Shown: positions 1 through 11,640, counted from the first letter of the stretch. The stretch: DNA of 64,000 nt from Lentinus brumalis (GCA_001792895.1 MARA01000010.1:62001-126000), one strand, 5' to 3'. Notes: a model not told the origin generated them from the sequence alone. Made by a program: numbers and translations.

Positions 1-36
1 CTAACGGTGTCGGATAGAACCTGCGGAGACCAATCA

Positions 37-2309
37 TCAGCGCAGCACGGCACAGGTTGCAGAGAAGTGTCCATACTGCTCAATAATTGCGAGAACCGCT
101 CGTCCGTGCTCCCGGGAACCATGCCACTTGGTCTCACGGTACAAGTTCTCGATGGACCGGATCTTGTTCGCCCGGGCGCAGTCCATAACGCGCTGAAGTA
201 CGTCGTTGCCCATAATATCACCAGGCCCCATGTTGTTCAGGTGTGGCAGCCCATGCTGCTTCTCAGTCTGCTCACGCCGGAATGTGTCCAGCGCATCACG
301 GAACTTGAAGTCGATGGCATTCATCCTGTACTTCTTGTCCACTTGCGAGGCTCGAGGTGCAGAAGTCTTGTTCAACGGTGCGTCTATAGGCAGCAGCAGC
401 CGAAACAGAGGATGGTCGGGTGTGCAGATAGAACAGCAGACAGGAGATGGTCGAAGGACACAGCGTGTGCAAGGCTCTGTTGAGTCGGAGAGGCATGCTT
501 GATTATCGGAACCTTTAGTTATGTAATAGAAGTCAATCAGTAGACGGTATACCCACACAAGAGAGTAATAAGTACCAGCTCTATCGTTCTCGTAGTATGC
601 CGTTATAGGCTTCCGATAGCAACGAATATGAGCGCGAGTGGCGGCGTTAACCAAGCTATCTAGCTCAGGCGCTAGTGTCTCGCGCGGGGCTGTGCCTTTC
701 TTGTTCCCTCCCGCCGCTGCCGCTTGTCGTCCACTTTCGTCTTGGTCCCTCCGACTCTCCTTATACAGCACACGCAAGTTTTCGCAAGCAGAGAGGTTAC
801 CAGTATCTCGAGGGTCAGGATTGCTCCCATTCGAGCCCGACGGGATGACGGAAGCAGCATCCGACCCCTGAACATGAGGCACAGGGCCGTCCGCCGAATT
901 GTTTCCACGGCGCGCCTTCTTGTTCGACCGCCCTTCCTCCGACGTTTCCTCAACCCTCTTGCGTTTGCCTTTCTCCACATCCGCAGCCTTCTTTGCCTTC
1001 TTCTCAGCCTTCTTTGCCGCTCGCTCTGCTGCAGCCTCGCGCTCCTCATCGAGGTATTTGCCATCGACGAAGAGCACGGCCAAGGCCTCGGTTCCTGGCC
1101 CTCGAGCTCCTCGACCGAAACGTTGCCAGATGATATCGAGCGACACCCCCGGTCCTACTCGCCATTGGACAATGACCTCAATATCCGGGATATCTATGCC
1201 CTGCAGACAAGGTAAGTAACAGGCCACTGTAAGTCCATATGTGTAATACGCACCATGCCGAAGGCGTCCGTGCAACACAAGCCAAACAGCTCGTGTGCGA
1301 GGTAGTCCGCTGTAGCACCCTCCCGGAACGCGGACGTATTATCTGCATTGAACCAGACAATACGGTCGCGGAACGCTGGAGGTAGCCGCTGTCGGAGCAC
1401 GTTCACAGCTCGGATTGATTCCTCAATGTCGTTGAAGAACACGAGGAAGTGCGGCAGCCGTGTACCAGGCACCCAGCCTTCCGGGATCAGGAATTCGAGA
1501 TCCCTGAAGGTTGTTAGGGGGTGCCGAATCTTGCGCACGGTCAGGTACACGTTCGGGCGGTCGTTCGATCGCCGTACCAGTTTGAGGCGGTCATCTTGGA
1601 TGCGAGCAAGAGGCTTGACGTCCGCTAGTGTCTGCTCGGACATGGTCGCAGATGCCAACAGAAACAGTGTCGGAGAACAGACCATATTTCGAAGATCAGC
1701 AGCTTGACCAAGCTCCGGTCTGAACGAAGACCACGCCTTGATTAGGTGAGCCTCATCCCATATAATGCTGATAACACGGGACATGAACACCATGCTTTTC
1801 CAGACACGCTCGAAGACTCCGCGGGGCTTGAAAGCGACCTCCGGGTTGACCACTACGACACGGTACTTGCAAGCAAGTATGTCCTGCCCAAATATGTTGA
1901 CAATTCCTAACACGGTGCCACAGTCTGCTCTCACCTCGATGTTACTCGTGGTTGCATTGGCGGCCGTGACATTGATTGCAGGTATGCCGAGTGCTCGTAG
2001 CTTGTGCTCATTCTGACTTCCGAGGATATTGAGTGGCGTTACGACAACCTGGATGCCGTCCGCGCGGAACAGCAGTGGCATCCAGAATGGAAGCGTCTTG
2101 CCCGACCCAGTGCCAGAGATGCAGATGACGTCTTCTTTGCCCGCGAGCAGGGCCAGCGCAACTTCACATTGCCAACGGCATGGCTTGTAGCCGAACTTTT
2201 CGCATGTCTTCTGTTGAAGCTCAGGGATGCTGGGGAGTGCCGCTGCAGGTGGTTCTGGATGCATATCTTGTTGTGTAAGGACACGTCGCACACCAGCCGC
2301 AGATATCAT
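37..2309 (-). CDS. RecQ-like DEAH-box DNA helicase with charged/Cys-rich tail
   Basis: Superfamily 2 helicase of the repetitive RecQ-like type common in mushroom genomes; the expected role is ATP-driven DNA unwinding in the nucleus. The start is the ATG at 2309. Motif I GTGSGKT, motif II WDEAH, motif III SATM and motif VI QRFGRGARG are all visible, so both RecA-like lobes are complete. An intron at 1201-1253 (GTGCG..TGCAG, 53 nt) joins ..CTDAFGM to GIDIPDIEV. After motif VI comes a Lys/Glu/Ala-rich coiled segment with basic clusters (KGKRKR, NKKARR), then a region with CTRC and CCSIC cysteine pairs that could bind metal. No RQC or HRDC domain was recognised. The gene ends 258 bp from the Tc1/mariner-like element. 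Related helicases occur as dispersed or subtelomeric copies in fungi, so this may be a repeat-family member rather than the housekeeping RecQ. Confidence 0.85.
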
Positions 2310-2566
2310 ACATTTATTCGTCCCGACGGAGCACTACCAAACGGAGGAAAGCGGACACGGCTATCAGCCGGAGACCGGTGTTTGTTCGTGTTTGATGCCA
2401 GCCCTCGCTGAGGGTTGAGGCCCATCAACTACAGAACACGTGACCAAGCCTACAGAATGCACCAGGCGCTCGCTCCCCTTTATCCAACCTTACCTCCCGC
2501 CGTAGAGATTCTGGCCTCAACCCGAAGCGTTGGGGTGGGAAGGAGCCTGACGCGTCTTCCTATGTA

Positions 2567-2596
2567 AGGTAGGCCCAGCACATACTCGACTACGTC
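2567..2596 (+). repeat. Left terminal inverted repeat of the mariner-like element
   Basis: This 30-bp sequence starts AGGTAGGCCCAGCACATACT and is matched exactly, in reverse complement, at 5250-5279. It is preceded by the TA target duplication. Confidence 0.95.
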
Positions 2597-2771
2597 GTTA
2601 CAGTGTGACGCGCCCGTGACAAATCACGTGTGGCTGCGAATAGGTCCATATTATATAAGCATTAACCCTGCGGTACGCTGCCGCTCTGCTAAGTACAGTA
2701 CTAGCTACTACTTAGGACTACGGTCAATAAGAGTGTACGTAGTTACAGGACCCGTATGGTAAGCATCAAGA

Positions 2772-4952
2772 TCATTGCTTCTGTCGCTCCGAACGAACTT
2801 TATCAAACTGTGCAAGAATATTGTGAGGAAGAGTCCGATGTCCAGAGTATCGCTTCGCAGCCCATGAAGCTCCGTCGCCCATGAGTCCCTTGCGGTAGGC
2901 GTCCATGAACCGTTGCGTGCGGTTGTAGAACTTACGCACATGTTGGACCGTAACTGCATTCAGCGCCTTGACCATGTTCTGCTCAAGATCCGCCTCCAAG
3001 GAAGAGGGCGGAAATTCCCGATAGGTGCGCTTTGCAACACACCAACACTGCTCAATGGGATTCAGTTCGCAATGGAACTTGGGGAGAAATACTGCCTCAA
3101 ACCCCGAGCATGGCAGTGAGTCTCGACTAGTGTCTCGACTTCACGGAAATCTGGCTGGTTGTACAGAAGCCGGCGACAGCAACACCGCTCAGCAAGGGGT
3201 GGGCACTTGAACCCCGGGCACTCTGCCCGAAGTTGCCGTGCTCCGTGGAATCCCCGCTCCTCCAGAAGCTGCGCCATGCCTTTAAATACGCCAGCATCCG
3301 GATGACCGTGGGTGAAGTACAGCGACTGTGGGGTTCCATCAGGAAGCCTGGCGTCGCGCATTCTGATCTTCTCCTTCAGAATCTTCCCATCCGGGCGGTA
3401 GACCGGTTTCCCATCAGGTCCGGTGACATTCGTCTCGACCCCGAACATTGGGTTCCCAGGGCGAGTCGGCCCTTTTGACATATGGCGAGCTGATAAGGCA
3501 TCATCAGCGCGCTTCAGGTGGGTTGTTGCGTTGTCGAGAACAAAGCAAAACCGATATTCTGGGTAATCGGATTCACAGATGTCCATCGCCGTGGTGAGCT
3601 GATCGAGTATATCTTGATTTGTGAAGTACCCATCCCGCGCTTTACCAGCACGGAATATGACACGGGCAGAACGCTCGCCGTCCTTCGATTGAAACCAGCC
3701 AAATTCCGGGCAGATGAGGTCAGCCACCATCAGTGACTTCCCCTCTCCTTTCTTCCTCGGAACTGCCTTCTCGTTAGGAGCAACCCAACGCTTCTCACGG
3801 CGGTCGTGTGCGTAGAACGTAGACTCGTCATGGTAGAGGTACAGGAGGGGCCGGTTCTGTGGGCCACAAACAGGGGCCGGGGGAGGTGTAGAGACGAGAT
3901 TGTTATCGGGATCATACTGAGGCACGTTGCAGTCGAGCTCAGCGAGACGAGGAAGGAATGATATTTGGCGGTATGAAGTCACATCCGGCCGCTCATGGCC
4001 ATCAATGTATTGCCCTTGGGGGTCCTCATCCAGCGGAATCCCAACTCATGCATCCAGACCTGTGCGGTCGAGAGGCAGACAGTCTTCTTCAGCCCGAACT
4101 CCGCCTGGATCTCCGGATCTGTGAGAAGCTCAACTATGTCGAGGGCGCGGACATATTTCCCGATCTTCACCAGTTGCTCCATCAGAATCTTCTTCAGCTC
4201 CTCATTCTCCAGAAGGGAATGTCTCGAGTCCAGGCCACGCATCTCGATTGGGAGGGCATGGCGATCTGAAATGAAGGCACGTGCCCAGCTTCGAAGTCTC
4301 TTGGCCAATCCCGGCCCTCCCTCGAAAGCTGATGCCGTCTGCACAGATGCCTCTACCCAAGAATGCTGCTTCAATGGCCGGATGAACAGCCACAGAAGCA
4401 TGCGCATCTGCGTCATGCGCAGATACAAGCAGTCGTTCCCACCGTCGAAGGGCAGGTGCCCGGGCTTGCCATTGGGCCGGCGAGGGTGAAGGAGTTCAGA
4501 AATATCTGAATGTGCGGACTGCGCTTCTGCAATTGATGGCGCGAGTCCGTGCTGAGAGGGGATGTGTGCTGGCCCGGGATTGGCCAGAGAAGACGTAGGC
4601 ACCACATGGCCCAGGGGAGGCTTCTCGGGCAGCTGGAAGACCCGGAGTGATCTTCCCTGTGGCTGCGCAGCCTCGGGAACTGGGCCCGACTGGCCGGCAT
4701 GGATGCCTTCGGACCAGGTGGCTTGAGTTACCGCTGCAAAGGTGTGCGCACGGTGCTGAATGACCTGCTCAAGAGTCAGAGGAACCTGTAAGTGGTCAGT
4801 CAGCTCAGTGACAGTGTGAACAGCCCTGAGTTAACACGAACATTTTCCTTGTCCTCATCATCTGGGACAGTGCTGGAGATGCGCCGCTTCTTCACTGCGT
4901 GATTGCCCAGATTGTTGAGCCGCTGGGACACATGTTGCTTCCGCTTCGGCAT
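2772..4952 (-). pseudogene. Tc1/mariner-type DDE transposase, two -1 frameshifts
   Basis: Cut-and-paste transposase of the element. The start is ATG at 4952 (MPKRKQH..), giving a basic N-terminus with KKRR. A 50-nt intron (4786-4835) removes an in-frame stop. The catalytic core follows: first Asp in LYLYHDESTFYAHD, second Asp in FVLDNATTH, third acidic residue in KFHCELNPIEQCW. The frame is broken twice. Near 4013 the reading TPKG must shift to continue as QYIDGHERPD, and near 3102 HARG must shift to continue as FEAVFLPKFHCELN. Each break is explained by loss of one base in or next to a G run on the coding strand. All DDE residues are otherwise present, so the gene is either freshly inactivated or intact and mis-sequenced. 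Confidence 0.85.
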
Positions 4953-5249
4953 CTCCGCACACCAGGTCAGAGGTCTGCGCATGCCAGCAGGGCCATTCTG
5001 CTCGCATTAGCGCCAAGACTTACCCGCAATTAATTATATTCACATATTACCGACAATTAGCGAACTTTTCAATAGGCTCTCGGTCAGAGCTCTTCATCCA
5101 CAATCGAGAACCATCAAAATGTCATTAAGCACTCTAACTATCGACTGACGGTCGTCGTTTTTGCGATTGAAGATCGTGAACAATCAAGTTTGAATTTCAT
5201 TGTGGCGGCCCAGCCAAAACCGACCCAGTGTGACGGATCTGGATCACGT

Positions 5250-5279
5250 GACGTAGTCGAGTATGTGCTGGGCCTACCT
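5250..5279 (-). repeat. Right terminal inverted repeat of the mariner-like element
   Basis: Exact reverse complement of 2567-2596. It is followed by the TA target duplication at 5280-5281. Confidence 0.95.
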
Positions 5280-5815
5280 TACTAACCTCTGCTCGTCTAG
5301 CTTCAAGATGGCTTGTTGCACGCGCAAGATCAAGAACACGGACCACTAGACAGGCTGTGATTCTGTGGCGCAACAACGAGTCGCAGCGAAAGGATATGGA
5401 CGATTATCTCGTACAAAAGCGGCAGCTCCGCACCTACCGCTCCTCCACGGGGAGAACTAGTCCTGCCACAACTCCAGCCGCTGCATATTTTTTTCGATCC
5501 CGACGATCTGCGTGTAAAATATCGGCAGGCGTTGACGTCTCCTTGCAGGTAGGCGAGTGACCGTAGTTCTCGCCGCACGGCTGCTAAGTAAGTACTACGC
5601 TCCACTCTACAGCTACTCTTACCTCGCCTCGGCGAGCATACTGTAGTCAGAAAACGTCCCCGTACGGATTGTGCTGCCACTTAATTTTCTGCAGACCGCA
5701 GTTCCACGGCAAGCTCACTTCGACTCGCGTATCTATATCCGAACTGACATACGCACTACAGGACATACTGGTACACTACGTGAATACGGAGGGGAACATC
5801 TCAGGGAACGACGAC

Positions 5816-6648
5816 TCATGCCTGTCCGTTTTCGAAGGGGACACCCGCGTCTAGAAGACCTGACGGTTCGCGTGCTCTCGTGCGCCCACACATGATGCCT
5901 GCGTCGCCATCGGCACCTTGTTTTTTGGCCCTTCTCTCGTTCGGATGGGAGACCGTCGGCAGCCACCCATCCCGATAGCCCCGGACAGCCCACATGCCGT
6001 AGTCCTTGTCGATCCATGACACATTCCTCGGCTCCGTGATGAGTGCCGGCTTCGGCTCTGCACGACGGTGAGTTGGATCAGCCGACACTTGTCTGGGCCT
6101 AGTAACAACCTCATTCACCAAGTCCGCCGTCGTAACCGCCGAATTCGTCCCCCAGAAAGCCCAGAATGCAGCGTAACCGGGGAACGGGAGCGCCGAGAGG
6201 GCCCGAGCACGAAGATCGCCTTGACGATATCCAGGCTCCACCCGCCAGGCCCCAAGTCCGCCAAAAGGTGCTCGACATGCGTCCTGCAGGCCGTCCATCC
6301 GTCGCCGGCTTGCAGGATACCTGCCTTCTCTGCGCGCCACCAGCTGACACGGTGGCCGGTCGTGACGTGCCACGGCGCGTTCTCCGGCTGCGCGGCGTGC
6401 TCGGCCTCCGCTTCCTCGACCGCGTGTCCGATGCGTTTGACAAACAGCTGTACGGCCCAATGGTTTGCGGACATGGTCCCGTCTGACATGCATCCTGGAG
6501 AGTACTCGTAAGGGGCGGCGGCGGGGGAGGCCGTGGTGCTGGATGCGGTTGGAGGTGGCCGCGGTCGCGATGGTGAGGAGCTTGGCCTGCGTTCGGGGAC
6601 AGGCTCCGAACGTGCGTCTGAGATCGGGTATTGTTTGAAGAGAGACAT
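5816..6648 (-). pseudogene. Orphan-family gene, short type, left copy (one frameshift)
   Basis: Function unknown. ATG at 6648 opens MSLFKQYPISDARSEP, which matches the N-terminus of the genes at 8792, 23888 and 25984. The middle carries the family signature (WWRAEKAGILQAGDGW, then LDIVKAIFVLG). The frame then needs +1 base near 6203, in a GGG run of the coding strand, to reach AAFWAFWG..TADLVNEVV. The last segment (EPKPALITEPRNVSW.. to LLDAGVPFENGQA) matches the end of the disrupted right copy. No signal peptide or membrane helix was seen. The frameshift is one base in a G run, so the gene may really be intact. Confidence 0.7.
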
Positions 6649-6680
6649 CGCGATATCGCAATATGTGCGGAAGCAGTGGG

Positions 6681-6716
6681 AGTTGAGGTGTTGAGGTGTT
6701 GAGGTGTTGAGAAAGG
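6681..6716. repeat. Short tandem repeat (GTTGAGGT)n
   Basis: About four copies of an 8-bp GTTGAGGT unit lie just upstream of the orphan gene that starts at 6648. They fall in its 5' region and may be polymorphic. Confidence 0.75.
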
Positions 6717-7204
6717 TGGTGATGGGAGGTTAGACGGAAGTTGGTGGTGGAAGGGGTAAGGGGTAAGGTGAGTGCTGGATTTTATACCGGCTCGCTTTAA
6801 TCTACAAACGCTCTTGCTTTTAGCGAAGTGGACAAACGGAGTGGCGGTGGCTGTGGACAATGTCAATGCGTTGGTCCGTCCGAATGGTTTGAGGGCGCTC
6901 CTTGTCGCATTGGCATGCATGCTGGGGAGTACAATGCATGCGGACAAACCGCCTTTACGCGGGCAGGTAGGGCTGGCAGTCAACGGATCCAGGGTATTCA
7001 TTACAGAACTGATAGATACAAGTTACAGATGAGTCGAACAGCAGACAGATATCGCTACAAAGTACGAGATCCAGCAATACACAGATACGGAAACAAATAA
7101 TTTCCTACATCAAGCAAATCATAGCGAGACAGCGAGACAGCGAGGCAGCGAGGCAGCGAGACGAAGAAGACGACGACGGCGACAATGTGCTTCGGTGCCT
7201 GCCC

Positions 7205-8792
7205 TCACGCCCCTTGCACGCTCCCCGCACCCGCTTTCTTCTCGCGAATCCTAGCGGATGTACGTTCGGGAGCCTTGGCAGGCGGACGAACCGCACCCTT
7301 GGCAGACCTACGACCGGATACCTTCCCGGGCGCCGCGAGCTTTGCGTCGACCTGTGTCAACTCGATCGGTGGCTGCTGTGCGGCCACCGGCGGTGTGTTA
7401 ACACAGGTGCTGCCCTCCACAGGTGTCCCGACGGCCGTCGTCAGCGCGGAAGACGCGGCAACGCTGGCAAGCATGAGCAGGCTGGAGGCGGCCATGATGT
7501 CGGAGGAGCTGGGCGCGGACGCAGAATCCTCGATGCGTCTCGAGGATGAAGCAGCGGCCGCTTGCGGTACTTGTTCGACCGCCTGCTTCGGTGTGGCGCT
7601 GGCCGCGGTCTTCTTCGGTGCTCGTCCCTTTTGCGCAGACGTAGCTTTCCTCCTCGCTGTTGTCTTCGTCGTGGCCCTCTTCTTAGGAGCTGGACCACTC
7701 GCCTCCTGCGCCGGTGCCTCCTCCACCGTCTCGACGTCGATCGCCACCTCTGCATCCACGTCTACGCTCTCCTTGGCCCCGCCCGTTGCGGTATCCTCAG
7801 CCCCACCAGTTTCGTTTGCAAGTGCGGGATTTGCGGACGCGGCAGTATTCCCGCTCTTACGCAGACGCGTGGACTTGCGCGGAGGACCTGCTGGTGGCTT
7901 CGGCTTCACTATTCTTGTCCTCAGCCTCTTCGCGACTGGTTGGCCGTCATCCAGGTCTGCTGAGGACCGCTTCCTCTTTGCAGATCGGTCACTCTTCGGC
8001 TTCGAGGTGAAGAGGTGCAGATTGGAGGATATGAACTGTATGGGAGGGACGGCCTTAGGCAAGAGAGGGCGCCGGCACTCCTCGATGGCGGCCAACGCGG
8101 ACGCCTTGTCCCCCCAAACCACCGATCGCGGAAGGGTAATGAGCGGGGGATGGGTGTCTGGGTGGAAAACAAGTCAGTGTCAGTTCTGGACGACGATGAA
8201 GAAGTTACTCACGGACCACCTCGTCCACGAGCTCGGCGGTCCTCTCCGCCGACTTGAGGCCCCAGAACGCCCAAAATACGGAGTCACGGGGGGCGCGCAT
8301 GACAGCCAGCGCGGCGAGAGCGAAGAGAGCCTTGATCGTTGAGCGTTGCAGCCCAACCATGTCGAGCGTGCCCTCGACGCTTCGATGGCACACCGACCAG
8401 GAATCACCCCTCCCTACGATACCAGCCTTCTCCGCATGCCACCATGTCATACACCTCCCATCGGAGGTGTGCCACGGCCACCCCATGGGACTCCCCCGGT
8501 GCCAGGACTCGGATACCTGGAGCGACCCTTTCAGACATCTCAGGTATCGTTCCACCGCCGGGTGGTTGACGGCGATCGAGCCGTCCTCCATCTCGCCTCG
8601 GGACAGGACGCGACGAGGTGGGCTGTAGTGGTCGTCGTCGTCGTCGTCGTCAAGAGGTGAGAACTGGTATAACGCGTGGTCGTTCGCGAGCACCGGTGGT
8701 TGTGGCCGAGGATGCGGCGAAGTCGCGCGACGCACCGGCGCAGGCTCGGAGCGGGCATCCGAGACCTGGTACTGAATGTTCAGGATAGACAT
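7205..8792 (-). CDS. Orphan-family gene, long basic-tailed type, left copy
   Basis: Two exons. Exon 1 (ATG 8792 to about 8215) encodes MSILNIQYQVSDARSEP, an aspartate run (seven Asp from a GTC repeat on the plus strand), GEMEDGSIAVNHPAVERY, TWWHAEKAGIVGRGD and VFWAFWGLKSAERTAELVDEV. A GTGAGTAA intron leads to exon 2 (about 8162-7205), with VVWGDKASALAAIEECRRPL followed by ~220 residues rich in Lys, Arg, Ala, Ser and Thr. Several nuclear-localisation or DNA-contact type clusters are present (RSAKRKR, AKRLRTR, PRKSTRLRKS). This suggests a nuclear protein, but no known domain was recognised. The paralogue at 23888-25475 keeps the same architecture, and conservation of the frame argues that both copies are functional. 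Confidence 0.75.
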
Positions 8793-9729
8793 GTCGTTGT
8801 GGGGATGATTGGGGAGTGGTGGGAGATGGGTAGTGGTGGTTGTGGGGGAAGGTGGTGAGGTGGAGGTCGAAGGTGAGTGGAGAGAATGAAGTGTGGCCGC
8901 TTGGACTTGACCAGCTTTGACCTCAGCCACCGACAAAGCAATTACGGGCGGCTCCGGGCCGGGGTCGCGTCGACGCGACCGCGTTATTTGGTTCTGTTGA
9001 CGCTATTGTTCGAGGACGCGCCTGTGGGAACGAGTCGGCAAGAGTCCAGCGGCTCCGCGTAGGGAGGGTAGGACGCGTCAGGGAAGGCGCGGCTGAGTGG
9101 TTCTCATTGCAGTACTCGTTGTCACCGTCAATGTCGGGGACGAAAGCCGTCGAGTAGACCAGGCGACGTGCAGCCTGCACAGTGCAGTGAAGTACGAGGC
9201 GATGGTGAGTTCTTTCATCTAACTTCAAAAGCGGACGTCATTCAATTGTTTCTGCGCGACCCAGGGAATGGCAATGGAAGCGCCCCGACGTCGGAAGTGA
9301 GTATGTCCGAATGCAGCCAAGCTCATTCGGTTTCGGACCGCCCATACCTGGTCTGTGTTTGTAACAAGACTGAGCAGAGTAACCTGAATTCCGATACGAC
9401 GTCGCAGAAGTAATACCGGGTCGGCCCATTATCATCTGGCCCATCCGAATCGATAGTTGGTCCTGATCAAAACCACTCGCACGCCGATTGAGACCGCTGG
9501 ATCGCGTTGCAACCTCCTTATGGGCTTCCGAAAACTCGGTGGGGTCGGAGTCCGGATCCGTTTCAATATGAACTGCTGATGGTGAATCGGCTAGGTTATC
9601 CACGGACTGGTACCGCCTTACGGACTCCCGAGAACCGGAACGAGCAGCGGAACCAATGCGCGTTGCAATGAGCGATAATCCACGAAGTCCCGTCAGGAGG
9701 TGCTCACCAAAGAGAGGTCTTGAAACCTT

Positions 9730-9735
9730 TATAAG
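9730..9735 (+). promoter_or_regulatory. TATA box of the secreted-protein gene
   Basis: TATAAG lies about 100 nt upstream of the ATG at 9836, a spacing usual for fungal TATA promoters with a short 5' leader. Confidence 0.5.
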
Positions 9736-9835
9736 GCCCCGCATGCCTCTGTGGACCTCCATCTTCTCAACCCAGCCTCTTCTGCTCACACACACCATAT
9801 CGCTTCGAACTTCAAACCCTTTCGTAACACACACC

Positions 9836-10894
9836 ATGTTCACCACGAAGTTCACCACTCTCGCGACTATTGTCGTCCTCGCTGTTTGTGCTGGTGCGCA
9901 GAGTAAGTGCACGTCAGGTTACTTCGTCGTGATACGAGACTTACGTGCTGTTTCTCTCAGACGTCCCTGCTATCCCTTCGCTCCCGGTGAGCGGAGTCAG
10001 CGCCCCTTCGGTTAGCCCGCCGGTCGGTGCGCCGTCGGCCAGCACGTCCATCGGTGTTCCTGCGATCAGTATCCCTGTCGCTGCACCGAGCCTGCCCGTC
10101 GCCCTGCCTCTCGTTCCGTCGTTGAGCGTACCGTCGATCGCCCTAGGCGTGTCTATCAACGCACGTGCGACCAGCCTCCCAGTGCCCATCCCTCAGGACT
10201 GCCCGCGGTCATCCCGCCTATCAGCATCCCTGCTGTCGGTGCACCCGCCAGTGCGCCCGTCGACGCGCTTCCTATCACCGGACTGCCCTCGCTCCCTGTG
10301 AGCCTCCCTGCGATGAGCACTCCTTCAGTTGCCGCACCCTCCATCGCTGCGCGGTCTGATAGCCAGCCCGCCGTCGGTACTCCCTCCATTGCTGTACCGT
10401 CGCCCAGCGCACCCTCCGTTGCTGTCCCTTCGGCCGCTGCGCCGTCTCTCCCAGTTGGCCCGCCGGCTGTCGGTGCACCCTCGCTCCCTGTGAGTGCACC
10501 GACGAATGTACCCAGCGCCCTCGCACTCCCGATCGAGACGCCCTCGCTCCCCGTCGGCGCGATCCTGTCCTCAGTTCCTGTGAGCGCGCCTTCGCCCTCA
10601 CTCCCGGTCAGTGCGCCCTCGGCCTCGCTCCCCGTCAGCGTGCCTGCGCTCTCGGTTGCCGTCCCGGCCAGCATGCCCTCGGCCAGTGCACCTACGGGCA
10701 GCAAGCCCTCGGCTTCACTCCCCGTCGCAACGCCGGCGATCAGCAACCCCGCGTCGACGGTCACAGAGATCATCACCCAGACGCCGCTGGTCACCCCGAC
10801 CACCATCCTCACCATCGTTCAGACCGTCACCGCCGGCACCCCGGCGCGTCGCGGCGACTACCACCCCCACGCTATCCTCGTCCGCCTCGATTGA
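9836..10894 (+). CDS. Secreted Pro/Ser/Val/Ala-repeat protein
   Basis: Exon 1 (9836-9902) encodes MFTTKFTTLATIVVLAVCAGAQ, a clear signal peptide. The intron 9903-9960 (GTAAGT..CTCAG) joins to NVPAIPSLPVSG. The mature chain is a long run of degenerate units of the type (A/G)PSLPVSVPS, rich in Pro, Ser, Val and Ala. It ends with a Thr/Ile-rich segment (VTEIITQTPLVTPTTILTIV) and RRGDYH. This suggests an extended, O-glycosylated cell-wall or extracellular protein. One base is missing at the CCC run near 10190-10192: the frame ending IPQDCPRSS must shift to continue as SGLPAVIPPISIPAVGAP. With that corrected the repeat region is continuous to the stop at 10894. No enzyme domain was seen. Confidence 0.7.
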
Positions 10895-11424
10895 GGTGAT
10901 AGCTGGAGTCCGCGAGAGGCAGGATCACCCGCGGCTGCGTGGAGAGAACGGACACGATGTATAGCTAGATGCTACGCGCTATCAGATTGACTCTGCCAAT
11001 GACCAAATTCGCCTCACATACCTTGTTCCGTGTGATGAAATGATTTCACCTTGATCTGCAGCAACGTTCGGTGGTATAAGAACTGAGAATGGGCGGTTCG
11101 GAGCTGCTTGTGAAAGACAATCAGTGAAGTCAGATGCGACTCGCCTTGGACGCGGTACTAGTACTCCGCTCGAATGTGGTCCTGATTTTCATTTGCGAGG
11201 GTCTCTCCCCGGCGTTACTACATAGCTATAGGTCAGTAACGCAGTGCGGGATGCGGTCATGTGGCGGACGCGTACCAAGGTCAATGAACTTCGCGTTACC
11301 ACAACCACGTTGTACACCGGATGTACGACATCCTACGCTGTCGTAAATGGGCAACATAGTAGAGAATTCGTGATTCCTTGTCGGTGTAGAAAGAGTCACT
11401 CTACTCCTATGATGGTCGGAGTAC
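10895..11424. other. Intergenic stretch
   Basis: No gene was recognised between the secreted-protein gene and the foldback repeat. The reading frames are short and lack family resemblance. Confidence 0.5.
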
Positions 11425-11425
11425 G

Positions 11426-11640
11426 CACGACGGGCATTCCGACATTTTGGACGGGACAAAAGGCATGCCAACGAGCGAAAATTCGCCGCACGAGGTTACC
11501 TTTCGGCCAGGGTTCAGTCCGAAAGGAAACCTTTTGGCCGATTGCGCTCTGAAGTGAGACGAAAGGTATCCTCGCGACGCCGATATGACGCGCCTTTTCG
11601 CCCGTCCGAAATACGGGTATGCCTGCCGTGACGAGTACAG
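11426..11640. repeat. Foldback/MITE-like element with long inverted arms
   Basis: The left arm begins GCACGACGGGCATTCCGACA, and the reverse complement of the right arm begins CACGGCAGGCATACCCG. The arms of roughly 90 bp stay alignable (GGACGGG.C.AAAGGC; TACCTTTCG) around a short loop. There is no coding capacity. GAGTAC flanks both sides and could be the target duplication. Arm divergence suggests an old copy. Confidence 0.6.

Larger units (their letters stand above)
2567..5279. mobile_element. Complete Tc1/mariner-like DNA transposon, 2713 bp
   Basis: The two ends (2567-2596 and 5250-5279) are perfect 30-bp inverted repeats starting AGGTAGGCCCAGCA, and each is flanked by TA (2565-2566 and 5280-5281). 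That is the target duplication of Tc1/mariner elements. The interior holds one spliced transposase gene on the minus strand. The element sits inside the left copy of the inverted segmental duplication: the sequence on its outer side still aligns weakly with sequence just beyond 55260, so insertion followed the duplication. Perfect TIR identity argues for recent movement, although the transposase reading frame carries two single-base losses. Confidence 0.93.
5282..9260 (-). repeat. Inverted segmental duplication, left copy (~4 kb)
   Basis: Read on the minus strand, this block matches 23490-26229 joined to 54030-55270 on the plus strand from end to end: a leader sequence, the two-exon orphan gene, an intergenic stretch, the second orphan gene and a degraded trailing segment. 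Once the 27.8-kb insertion is removed from the right copy the two are nearly equal in length (3979 against 3981 bp). Identity is very high in the second exon of the larger gene and lower in the trailing part. The left copy has ~65 bp near 9095-9160 that the right copy lacks. Confidence 0.9.

Noticed and set aside
37..2309. Helicase as part of the neighbouring mariner-like element
   Set aside because: The TIRs and TA duplication at 2565-2567 exclude it.
9238..9912. 224-residue minus-strand frame
   Set aside because: It overlaps the promoter and first exon of the secreted-protein gene, has no recognisable domain, and part of it lies in duplicated leader sequence.
10156..10815. 219-residue minus-strand Gly/Ala/Glu/Thr frame
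   Set aside because: Reverse reading of the Pro/Ser repeat of the secreted protein, which has signal peptide, intron and TATA box on the other strand.
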